Below are positions 55,001-64,000 of a stretch of DNA of 64,000 nucleotides, piece by piece; position 1 is the first letter of the stretch; each line of letters begins with the position of its first letter. Source of the DNA: Limnomonas spitsbergensis (Eukaryota > Chlorophyta > Chlorophyceae > Chlamydomonadales); contig JAYJMM010000041.1 in NCBI GenBank assembly GCA_037349105.1, positions 2,666,001 to 2,730,000 on the forward strand, given 5' to 3'. The translations under genes and the position numbers were made by a program. A model generated the notes under the pieces. That model made no database searches and was not told where the DNA came from. It saw nothing but the letters and a program-made list of their open reading frames with translations.

Positions 55001-58000
55001 TTGTTTTAGGGCTGCAACTTGCACTGTTCAGAGAGCAAGGTTTTAGGGAAGCACACGATGCGAATCTGGCCGAAATCTCATGTGGTGAATAATCGGTCTC
55101 ACTCAACGGACCAGGAAAAGCAGCGTCCGTTTAAAGGGGGCTGCAAGCTGAAGCAAAACAGAATCCTATCATGGGTTATGAATGTTTTTACACGCTGAGC
55201 GCATGCAGCCTCAACATGCTGCCCTATCATGTCAAGGGCAACAAACTGCGCCTATACAAGCGCTCAGAGCCCCTTAGTTGCGCGTCCTTGTTTCTCACCG
55301 TCGTGACATCGACACCTCTTGCAATGAGTGAGTCTGCCAACACTCCCGATGCGCTGCTTCCACACGCCATGACTAGCCAGGGCAGGAAGGAGAGCAGGCT
55401 GGAGGAGCGCATGTCAAAACCCATGGCCTGCCGATCAGGAAACAGTGGGGCAAAGGATTAGGGTGGGGGGAGAGGAGGACATGTCGAACAACATGGTCTG
55501 TGAATCGGAGAGAGGTAGGAGCGGGGGAAACATGTCAGGCAGGGGGAGGGAGAGGCGGCTAAAGGAGCGCATACCGAACGCCATGGCCTGTGCATGGGGA
55601 GCAGGGGAGGGGTAGGATGGACAGTTACCACGACACCAGATCGGGCTAGGCAGCAAGGGGTGGAGAACAGCATTGAACGACTGGTCAGTATATTATTTTT
55701 GGGACTGGTCGTGCGTGCACCTCTGCTGAGATACAGGGTTTGCTGTTGATGTTCGAGTTGTCCCGCGCTCACGTTTCTTGGTGGGGAGGAGAGTGAAGCA
55801 AAGTTGTTGTCTTCAAAGTGTTATTCCAGTGACCCCAAGCCTGTTTAGACAGGGCTGGGCAAGGATGACCAGGGGGAAGCTAAGGCAACACACATTCGAG
55901 AAGAGAGCCTGGCAAGTCACATCGATGGAACGCGAGTCTTTGGGCAGCAGGGTCGTGCTGACATAACTATCTAACTAATGGTTGTGTGGACAGCTGGGCC
56001 TTGCGCACCGCATTGAAGTAGGTGGGCATCCAGTTGAGGTAGATGAAGTATCCCCAGTGGTTGACGATGTTGACGATGATGATGGCCCAGGTGGCGCGAC
56101 TGGAGAGGAGCTCACGCACCTGAGGAATGAATGAATGGGAGTGATGGGGACAGAAGGGGGGGTGGGGGGGCATCATTTAGGGTTTAGGGTTCAGGGTTTA
56201 GCGCTGAAATGGTTGACGATGATGATGGCCCAGGTAGCTCGGCTCGAGAGGACCTCACGCACCTTAGGGATGAATGGGGGGAAGGCGGGGGGGAGGCAGA
56301 GCTTAGAGCTGAGCTTTGATTAGGCGGGCGATGAGGTTCATGGCAAGGTTGCGCAGCTGATGAGGGAGGGAGGGAAGTGAGGCGAAGGGGCCAGGGGGGG
56401 GGGGGGGGGGGGGCAAATCTTAGGGCTTAGCATTGAAGGGCGTACACGGGTTTGTACAACAAAAACGCAGCTGGAGTGGCTGGGCAGCACGGGTGGTAGC
56501 CAATGCAATCAAGTGCATCTTACTCCTCATATGGCGCAAAAGGAGTTCAGGAAACAAAAACACGAGACGTCTTAAGCCGCGGCCTAAGAATTCCCCTACC
56601 CAACACGCTGCCAACTCTCAACAGAGCAGTCTTCCCTTCCTTCTTTCTTCGTTTCTTCCTTCCTCTTTACTGTCCTCCTCTCAGGGAGGATCACAGCTGA
56701 AGGGGCCCTTGTCCCGTGAATGTGGTAAGCGTTGCGGCCAGCGCCAGGAAGTCCCTCCTGCTCGAATTCGAAACGCTGAGATGCAGCCCCAGCCCCCTCG
56801 GCTCCGGCCCAGTGCTGCCCTGCTTCTGTACCCCTCCACCCATCACATCAAGGAGCGCATTTCTCTTCATTTATTTGCATTCCTAAACAAGCGCAAAAAT
56901 GTGACACCGGAAAAAGACTGCCGTGGTTCCTTGACGCCCCGGCGCGTCCCTCGGGACGTGATTTTTACCCTTACGTGCGACCACTCACCCCAATGTCTGG
57001 GGGGGTCGCCGCCGCTGCGCCGTCACCACCCCTCTGGTAGCTCGCCCCCCCGCTAGTGCTGCCTGAGGGAGATCTGCAGTAGCAGTGACACGCTTCAGGG
57101 TTCAGGGTTCAGGGTTCAAGGTTCGTGGTGTATGCTTTATACCTCAGGGTTCATGGTTGCAGGTTTTAAATATTCAGGGATCATGCTTCAGGATTTATCG
57201 TCCATGGCTCGTGGTTCATGGCTTCGAGGGCTTGGGGGTTTGTACTGAAAGTGCACGGTCAAGCAATGAAATCGTTTATATAATTACATGTTATCTGCAC
57301 CACAAACTAGAGGCCTGGTCGCTGGGGGCATCTTGTTTGGGTGTGTGGGTGGGGGCCGTTGCCGTCCAGAACGCAAACATCAGTACAGGCTTACTTATTC
57401 GTATCATTCGTGTATCACCATATGCTGAGGTCAGAGTCTTACGCAGAGGCCTGGCTCCCGATACAACCTGACGCCCTCAAACCTAAACCCTAAAACCTGA
57501 GGCCCCAAACCATCAACCCTGTGGCTCTGAATATAAAGGGGCTCCGGTTTGCGTGTGTGGCTCACGTCCTGGTTTGGGAGTGTCTCACCTAAAGCTCAGA
57601 CCGGATGTCTCGGACCCTGCATTGGCCGCTGTGCCAGGAAGCTCTTGTTTAGGCGCGTGGTTGGGCACCGTTGCCATCCAGAAGGCCAGCAGCGGGATGC
57701 CCAACATCCCAAATATGAGGAACAGGGACCGCCAGCCCAGAGTGAGCAGCAGGATGGGTGACAGGAGCAGTCCCAGCAGGTTGCCTGAAGGAGAGAGATG
57801 AGGGTTAGTGGTCCAAGATAAGAACTCCCTTGCCAGCAAGGCTAAGGAGGGTAGAATGGTGGGGTGGGGGGTGGGTGAGGGTGGGGTGGGGGTGGGTGGG
57901 TGCCTTGGGTGGGGTGGGGGAAGGGGGGGCAGAGGGATAGGGGGTGCAGGGGGAAGAAGGAGGGAGAAGGCGGGTAAGGAGTGAAAGGCCGGGTAGGGAG

Positions 58001-61000
58001 GGGGGCATGGCTGCATCACGGTCATGGATGTGCATGGTACCTGGAATTGAGTTTGCTCACCCCCAGCCAACCCGACCAACCCCACGCGGCCGAGTGTTCA
58101 GCAGGGCCCAGCGGGTATGCTTGGTTCTAAACATGTTCTTCGGGCCCTGTACTAGTTGTTTGTGAAAAGATAGCCCTCTGAGGGGGCCAAAGTTGGTGGC
58201 AAGACCAGCCCCAGAGGGAGGGAGGGAGGGAGGGCAGGAGGGAGGGAGGGAGGTTGGGACAAGCTGCACGTACTGTAGGTCTGGATATAGCTGCTTCTAA
58301 TATATCCGTCGCACCTTAAAAGAAGCCTGAGAAGGTGAGGCCCATCTTTAAGGACCTGACCTGACAAAGTGTGGTTGGCAGCCATCCAATGACTGGGAAG
58401 TTAGGGTTGGCTCAGGGTTCAGGGCCTCAGGTCATGGTGAAGACCTTCGTACAATCCAGAGAGGGCCAGGCATAGGGTTGAGGACCTTCGCCATGACTGG
58501 TGGACAGCTATGCAATGACAGGGAACATAGGGTTGGGTTTAGGCTAAATCCTGAACCCCTAAACCCCAAACCCTAAAACCTAAATCCAATAACAGGGGAC
58601 ATGGGGTTGGGCCAAGATTCAGGGCCTCAGGCCCTTGTGCAAGGAGCACAGAGCACGCCTGCTGCACCAACATACCATCCAGAGACGTCCAGGTCTGGTG
58701 TAAAGACTTTGACTTCATGACATGTGGTCAACAGCCGTCCAATGACAGGGGGATTGGTTAATTCAGGATACAGGGCCTCAGGTCAGGGCGAATGGAGTAC
58801 AGAGCTCGTATGCTGCACCTCTAAAAGATTAGGATAAAACCAGGCCTAGCACGAAGGAATTGACCTCACGAGATGTGGTTGGAGAGGACTTAAGGCTGTT
58901 TCAGGGTTTATAGCCTCAAGGTTGAGAGCCTTGGGGTTTAGAGCCTCAGGGTTCAGAGGATCAGGGTTAAGAGCCTCAGGGTTTAGAGCCTAAGGAATTA
59001 GAGCCTCAGGGTTTAGAGGCTCAGGGTTCAGGGCGTCAGGTCAGGACAAAAGGCCTTCATTGAATCAGAAGAAGGCCTTCATTGAATCAGAAGAAGGCCT
59101 TCATTGAATCATTAGAAGGCCTTCATTGAATCAGAAGAAGGCCTTCATTGAATCAGAAGAAGGCCTTCATTGAATCAGAAGAGGGCCTTCATTGAATCAG
59201 AAGAAGGCCTTCACTGAATCAGAAGAGGGCCTTCATTGAATCAGAAGAAGGCCTTCATTGAATCAGAAGAAGGCCTGCATTGAATCAGAAGAAGGCCTTC
59301 ATTGAATCAGAAGAAGGCCTTCATTGAATCAGAAGAAGGCCTTCATTGAATCAGAAGAAGGCCTTCATTGAATCAGAAGAAGGCCTTTATGGAATCAGAA
59401 GAAGGCCTTGATTGAATCAGAAGAAGGCCTTGATTGAATCAGAAGAATGCCTTCATTGAATCAGAAGAAGGCCTTCATTGAATCAGAAGGAGGCCTTCAT
59501 TGAATCAGAAGGAGGCCTTCATTGAATCAAAAGAAGGCCTTCATTGAATCAGAAGGAGGCCTTCATTGAATCAGAAGAAGGCCTTCATTGAATCAGAAGA
59601 AGGCCTTCATTGAATCAGAAGAAGGCCTTCATTGAATCAGAAGAAGGCCTTCATTGAATCAGAAGAAGGCCTTCATTGAATCAGAAGAAGGCCTTCATTG
59701 AATCAGAAGAAGGCCTTTATGGAATCAGAAGAAGGCCTTCATTGAATCAGAAGAAGGCCTTCATTGAATCAGAAGAAGGCCTTCATTGAATCAGAAGGAG
59801 GCCTTCATTGAATCAGAAGGAGGCCTTCATTGAAGCAAAAGAAGGCCTTCATTGAATCAGAAGAAGGCCTTCATTGAATCAGAAGAAGGCCTTCATTGAA
59901 TCAGAAGAAGGCCTTCATTGAATCAGAAGAAGGCCTTCATTGAATCAGATGAAGGCCTTCATTGAATCAGAAGAAGGCCTTCATTGAATCATTAGAAGGC
60001 CTTCATTGAATCAGAAGAAGGCCTTCATTGAATCAGAAGAAGGCCTTCATTGAATCAGAAGAAGGCCTTCATTGAATCAGAAGAAGGCCTTCATTGAATC
60101 AGAAGAAGGCCTTTATGGAATCAGAAGAAGGCCTTCATTGAATCAGAAGAAGGCCTTCATTGAATCAGAAGAAGGCCTTCATTGAATCAGAAGGAGGCCT
60201 TCATTGAATCAGAAGGAGGCCTTCATTGAATCAGAAGAAGGCCTTCATTGAATCAGAAGAAGGCCTTCATTGAATCAGAAGAAGGCCTTCATTGAATCAG
60301 AAGAAGGCCTTCATTGAATCAGAAGAAGGCCTTCATTGAATCAGAAGAAGGCCTTCATTGAATCAGAAGAAGGCCTTCATTGAATCAGAAGAAGGCCTTC
60401 ATTGAATCAGAAGAAGGCCTTCATTGAATCAGAAGAAGGCCTTCATTGAATCAGAAGAAGGCCTTCATTGAATCAGAAGAAAGCCTTCATTGAATCAGAA
60501 GAAGGCCTTCATTGAATTAGAAGAAGGCCAGGCCTAGCTCGAGTGAGGTGGTCCCGCTAGGGAATGTGCAACAGGACTGATTTAGAGAGGCGACAGCTGC
60601 TTTAGCATCGACTGCCACAGCTCGACACTACCCGAGGGTATAGGATGCTTCAGCACTGTCCAACGCTGCTCAGCGCTGCTGGCCGCACCTCCGTGGAAAC
60701 TCTAAACCCTTTTGGCCGCAACTTGGTGGAAACCTGTACCCTACATCCTTTTGGCCGCACCTCTGTAGAAACCCTAAACCCTTTGGGCCAAACATAAGTG
60801 GAAACCCTATACCCTAAACCCTTTTGGCCGCACCTCTGTGGAAACCCTATACCCTTAACCCTTTTGGCCGCACCTCTGTGGAAACCCTTAACCCTAAACG
60901 CTTTTGGCCGCACCTCCGTGGAAACCCTTAACCCTAAACGCTTTTGGCCGCACCTCCGTGGAAACCCTTAACCCTAAACGCTTTTGGCCGCACCTCCGTG

Positions 61001-64000
61001 GAAACCCTTAACCCTAAACGCTTTTGGCCGCACCTCCGTGGAAACCCTTAACCTTAAACGCTTTTGGCCGCACCTCTGTGGAAACCCTTAACCCTAAACG
61101 CTTTTGGCCGCACCTCCGTGGAAACCCTTAACCCTAAACGCTTTTGGCCGCACCTCTGTGGAAACCCTTAACCCTAAACGCTTTTGGCCGCACCTCCGTG
61201 GAAACCCTTAACCCTAAACGCTTTTGGCCGCACCTCCGTGGAAACCCTTAACCCTAAACCCTTTTGGCCGCACCTCCGTGGAAACCCTTAACCCTAAACG
61301 CTTTTGGCCGCACCTCCGTGGAAACCCTTAACCCTAAACGCTTTTGGCCGCACCTCCGTGGAAACCCTTAACCCTAAACGCTTTTGGCCGCACCTCTGTG
61401 GAAACCCTTAACCCTAAACGCTTTTGGCCGCACCTCCGTGGAAACCCTTAACCCTAAACGCTTTTGGCCGCACCTCCGTGGAAACCCTTAACCCTAAACC
61501 CTTTTGGCCGCACCTCCGTGGAAACCCTTAACCCTAAACGCTTTTGGCCGCACCTCCGTGGAAACCCTTAACCCTAAACGCTTTTGGCCGCACCTCCGTG
61601 GAAACCCTTAACCCTAAACGCTTTTGGCCGCACCTCCGTGGAAACCCTTAACCCTAAACGCTTTTGGCCGCACCTCTGTGGAAACCCTTAACCCTAAACC
61701 CTTTTGGCCGCACCTCCGTGGAAACCCTTAACCCTAAACGCTTTTGGCCGCACCTCCGTGGAAACCCTTAACCCTAAACGCTTTTGGCCGCACCTCTGTG
61801 GAAACCCTTAACCCTAAACGCTTTTGGCCGCACCTCTGTGGAAACCCTTAACCCTTAACCCTTTTGACCGCACCTCCGTGGAAACCCTTAACCCTAAACG
61901 CTTTTGGCCGCACCTCCGTGGAAACCCTTAACCCTAAACGCTTTTGGCCGCACCTCTGTGGAAACCCTATACCCTAAACGCTTTTGGCCGCACCTCCTTG
62001 GAAACCCTTAACCCTAAACGCTTTTGGCCGCACCTCCGTGGAAACCCTTAACCCTAAACGCTTTTGGCCGCACCTCCGTGGAAACCCTTAACCCTAAACG
62101 CTTTTGGCCGCACCTCCGTGGAAACCCTTAACCCTAAACGCTTTTGGCCGCACCTCCGTGGAAACCCTATACCCTAAACGCTTTTGGCCGCACCTCCGTG
62201 GAAACCCTTAACCCTAAACGCTTTTGGCCGCACCTCCGTGGAAACCCTTAACCCTAAACGCTTTTGGCCGCACCTCTGTGGAAACCCTTAACCCTAAACG
62301 CTTTTGGCCGCACCTCCGTGGAAACCCTTAACCCTAAACCCTTTTGGCCGCACCTCCGTGGAAACCCTTAACCCTAAACGCTTTTGGCCGCACCTCCGTG
62401 GAAACCTGAGAATGCAAGGCCTAGGGCTCGGGACCTGGACTCCTTAGGGATGTGGGTGGCCAGCAGGTTGTTCATGGTGGGCAGCGCAACGCCCTCTCCC
62501 AAGCCCTGCGTGATGTAGGGTGAAAGCAAGTGGCTGCTCATAATGAGTAGGTGGTGGGTGGCCAGCAGGTTGTTCATGGTGGGCAGCGCAACGCCCTCTC
62601 CCAAGCCCTGCGTGATGTAGGGTGAAAGCAAGTGGCTGCTCATAATGGGCAGGTGGTGGGTGGTCAGCAGGTTGTTCATGGTGGGCAGCGCAACGCCCTC
62701 TCCCAAGCCCTGCGTGATGTAGGGTGAAAGCAAGTGGCTGCTCATAATGGGCAGGCGGTGGGTGGTCAGCAGGTTGTTCATGGTGGGCAGCGCAACGCCC
62801 TCTCCCAAGCCCTGCGTGATGTAGGGTGAAAGCAAGTCGCTGCTCATAATGGGTAGGTGGTGGGTGGCCAGCAGGTTGTTCATGGTGGGCAGCGCAACGC
62901 CCTCTCCCAAGCCCTGCGTGATGTAGGGTGAAAGCAAGTGGCTGCTCATAATGGGCAGGTGGTGGGTGGTCAGCAGGTTGTTCATGGTGGGCAGCGCAAC
63001 GCCCTCTCCCAAGCCCTGCGTGATGTAGGGTGAAGGCAAGTGGCTGTTCATAATGGGCAGGTGGTGGGTGGCCAGCAGGTTGTTCTTGGTGGGCAGCGCC
63101 ACGCCCTCTCCCAAGTCCTGCGTGGTGTAAGGCGATCGCATGTGGCTGTTCATAATGGGCAGGCGGTAGGTGGCCAGCAGGTTGTTCATGGTGGGCAGCG
63201 CCACGCCCTCTCCCAGGCCCTGCGCGGTGTAGGCTTCTTGTTATCAAGTCAATGTTATCACCCGTAGCCATAGCGCAGGGTGAATGTAAACTAATTAGGT
63301 TGCATGGCTGTCCATGACGCGCTGGATAGGGGGGGCAGCAGGTACTTCAAGTCGGGCATGCACCCTGCAACCATCAACACGAGCGCTGTCAGGCCGGTAG
63401 CCCCGGCAACAGCCCATTCCCTTTCACACACCGATCACCACCGTGCCCCTTGCCGCCAACATCACGAGAACGGGAGCAGGAAGCGCGTGTCCGATTGCAC
63501 GCAGCGACACCATCTGACCACCACATATCTTCCTGCCTGGACTGTGTCAACTGTCACACCGGCAGCCCCAGCAACACCCTATATCCTCCACGCACCGCTC
63601 GACACCGCGCCCCCCCCATACCGCCAACATCACAATAACGGGAACGAGAAGCGCGTGTACGATTGTACGCTGCAACAACATCTATACCATCTGACCACCA
63701 CGCATCTTCCTGCCCGGACTGCGTCAACACTCAGGCCAGCGGCCCCAGCAGCAAACCTCGTCCCCTTACTCGCCACTCAGCTATTTTGGACAGGCCATCT
63801 GCTCCAGCAGCACCCCTTCTGTCCCCCCCTCCCAATACCTAAAGGATTGACTTAAGCACAGGCAGTCATGGAATCAACCAATCCTGTATTTCTGTCTTCT
63901 GGAGTTCCACCCTCCCTTTTTACACGCCACTCACCACCATACACCTTGCTGCCAGTATGGCAGGCACCGTAAGGCCAGCTGCCCCAGCTGCGCCTCTCAT
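52084..64000 (-). CDS. PHT4: PHT4/SLC17-type anion (phosphate) transporter, 5' end outside window
   Basis: Nine exons join in phase on the minus strand: 64000-63935 (partial), 62505-62406, 57784-57589, 57073-56989, 56119-56009, 55427-55299, 54754-54649, 54188-54114 and 52268-52084 (TAG). The protein is a major-facilitator transporter; plant PHT4 members move inorganic phosphate or other anions across plastid or Golgi membranes. Diagnostic stretches are ILAARCMV-GLGEGVALPTMNNL, RSRALGLAFSG, LTLGWRSLFLIFGMLG, WAIIIVNIVNHWGYFIYLNW, SLLSFLPWLVMA and, in the last exon, GLCNTFGSLSGIIGV with LYVVGTVAWNMM. The cytoplasmic loop exon 57073-56989 is Gly/Ser-rich and the least certain. N-terminal helices and any plastid transit peptide lie beyond the right edge. 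Which substrate is carried cannot be told. Intron 2 (62405-57785) is 4.6 kb of minisatellites. Confidence 0.92.
52540..52995. repeat. Two echoes of the PHT4 last-exon acceptor
   Basis: ACGTGCTGCAGACGTCTAAC then TCTTGCCTGCAACGAGG (52549-52588), and GCGTGTTGAAGAGACCAAAT then ATCTGGCCTGC (52951-52984), mirror ACGTGTTGCACAGCCCAAAC plus ATCTTGCCTGCAAAGAGG at the real junction (52242-52279). Confidence 0.8.
54234..54520. repeat. Three echoes of PHT4 exon 8 acceptor
   Basis: Units starting near 54234 and 54328 repeat ACATGTTGGCCACAAATCCA through GGGCCACTGTCAGGACA and the following intron bases; a third, shorter one is at 54465-54510. Each keeps the acceptor CAG on the minus strand, so four acceptors compete. 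The outermost merges into CCCTTAACCCTAAACCC. Confidence 0.93.
55475..55600. repeat. Two echoes of PHT4 exon 6 acceptor
   Basis: GACATGTCGAACAACATGGTCTG (55479 onward, first part GAGGAGGACATG) and GAGCGCATACCGAACGCCAT (55566) mirror GAGCGCATGTCAAAACCCAT at the real exon start (55427). Both keep a CAG- or CAC-type acceptor remnant. Confidence 0.82.
56205..56275. repeat. Echo of PHT4 exon 5 acceptor
   Basis: About 60 bases, GACGATGATGATGGCCCAGG onward to CTCACGCACCTTAGGGATGA, repeat exon 5 and its upstream intron (56060-56135). A telomere-like TTTAGGGTTTAGGG stretch lies between copy and original. Confidence 0.9.
57310..57380. repeat. Echo of PHT4 exon 3 near its donor end
   Basis: CTTGTTTGGGTGTGTGGGTG then CCGTTGCCGTCCAGAACGC mirror CTTGTTTAGGCGCGTGGTTG and CCGTTGCCATCCAGAAGGC inside exon 3 (57648-57687). 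It lies 300 bases downstream of the gene's real donor. Confidence 0.82.
58030..58130 (+). repeat. Dispersed type B repeat with a Pol III A-box-like core
   Basis: ATGGTACCTGGAATTGAG, then CCACGCGGCCGAGTGTTCAG and GGGCCCAGCGGGTATGC. Other copies are at 28440-28505, 50255-50345, a fragment near 32935, and inverted near 47035-47080. The TGGCCGAGCG core resembles a tRNA A box, suggesting a SINE or LINE tail. Confidence 0.65.
58320..59040. repeat. Degenerate tandem repeats in PHT4 intron 2
   Basis: Units of roughly 130 bases with GTCCAATGACAGGG and CAGGGCCTCAGGTCA, then 15-base units GTTTAGAGCCTCAGG at 58910-59035. They lead directly into the 22-bp array. Confidence 0.75.
59041..60530. repeat. 22-bp minisatellite (AAGGCCTTCATTGAATCAGA-AG), about 67 copies
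   Basis: Nearly uniform 22-base units containing AAGGCCTT and TTGAATCA with a few variant units (GGAGG, TTTATGG, ATTAG) that themselves recur in order, showing that blocks of several units were duplicated together. Confidence 0.97.
60680..62405. repeat. 40-bp minisatellite with a telomere-like half, about 43 copies
   Basis: Units read CTTTTGGCCGCACCTCCGTG then GAAACCCTTAACCCTAAACG, so half of each unit is a CCCTTAACCCTAAA telomere-like string. The right-most unit abuts the PHT4 exon 2 donor: the first intron bases GTTTCCACGGAGGTGCGG (minus) are the unit itself. Confidence 0.97.
62461..63235. repeat. 102-bp array: PHT4 exon 2 acceptor region in 8 copies
   Basis: Copies start near 62461, 62563, 62665, 62767, 62869, 62971, 63073 and 63175. 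Each holds, on the minus strand, an acceptor-like CAG followed by GGCTTGGGAGAGGGCGT and codons for GEGVALPTMNNLLATH. Only the lowest copy continues into the rest of exon 2 and its donor. Since 102 is 34 codons the frame stays open through the array (275 codons). Confidence 0.96.
63375..63785. repeat. Three echoes of the PHT4 exon at the right edge
   Basis: Segments at about 63380-63480, 63545-63650 and 63715-63780 repeat CAGGCCGGTAGCCCCGGCAA-like sequence and, in the first two, CACCGTGCCCCTTGCCGCC-like sequence. They correspond to AAGGCCAGCTGCCCCAGCTG and CACCATACACCTTGCTGCC of the real exon (63935-64000). Confidence 0.75.

Noticed and set aside
59041..62405. CRISPR-like arrays
   Set aside because: The 22-bp and 40-bp units are contiguous without unique spacers and lie in a eukaryotic intron; they are minisatellites.
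1..64000. Subtelomeric location inferred from the many CCCTAAA tracts
   Set aside because: The tracts are short, degenerate, in both orientations and spread over all introns, with ordinary genes throughout; no long terminal array is present.
1..64000. Echoes as an assembly artefact
   Set aside because: Copies are diverged from each other in graded fashion and joined by distinct filler; mis-assembly would give near-identical copies. Read-level confirmation was not possible here.

Overview
The window is nuclear DNA of a eukaryote: four spliced genes with short exons (about 75-340 bases, plus two much longer ones) lie in very long, repeat-filled introns. Splice sites are almost all GT-AG, with one GC-AG donor. 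The telomere-like motif CCCTAAA/TTTAGGG, in perfect and decayed form, is scattered through nearly every intron. The RBBP5 and GRDP proteins look most like plant versions and an anion transporter of the plant PHT4 type is present, so a green alga of prasinophyte grade is the best guess. Cymbomonas tetramitiformis is a candidate from memory of its TTTAGGG-rich, intron-rich genome. This placement is inference.

Layout. (1) 647-10436, minus: a TBC-domain Rab-GAP of the TBC1D13/plant type, cut by the left edge. (2) 437-10970 to 10971: a short head-to-head promoter interval. (3) 10971-28016, plus: a complete 14-exon RBBP5/Swd1 homologue, the WD40 subunit of the COMPASS histone H3K4 methyltransferase. 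(4) 28017-42395: transposon-derived sequence, namely a composite inverted-repeat element, non-LTR retrotransposon 3' ends, a damaged partial copy of the next gene and some unassigned ORFs. (5) 42396-48530, minus: a glycine-rich-domain (GRDP/DUF1399) protein, phase-consistent over 6 exons but with one in-frame TAA. (6) 48531-52083: more retrotransposon ends and nothing else recognisable. (7) 52084-64000, minus: a PHT4/SLC17-type anion transporter, cut by the right edge. All exon joins given here were checked by hand: reading phase is kept at every junction and the total length of each complete gene is a multiple of three.

The striking feature is that most splice junctions in all four genes are accompanied inside the adjoining intron by diverged extra copies ('echoes') of the junction itself: the last or first 20-70 exon bases plus the intronic splice site. 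They are arranged in tandem, from one to about 25 copies per junction. Seams between echoes are often filled with telomere-like CCCTAAA sequence. Several of the big minisatellites (113 bp at 3.8-6.7 kb, 102 bp at 62.4-63.2 kb, 101 bp at 17.0-17.7 kb, and 40 bp at 60.7-62.4 kb, which abuts a donor) are extreme cases. I know of no described system with this signature; I propose it as a splice-site-anchored duplication process that enlarges introns.

The four genes have no evident functional link with each other (vesicle traffic, chromatin, a GRDP protein of unclear role, and phosphate/anion transport).
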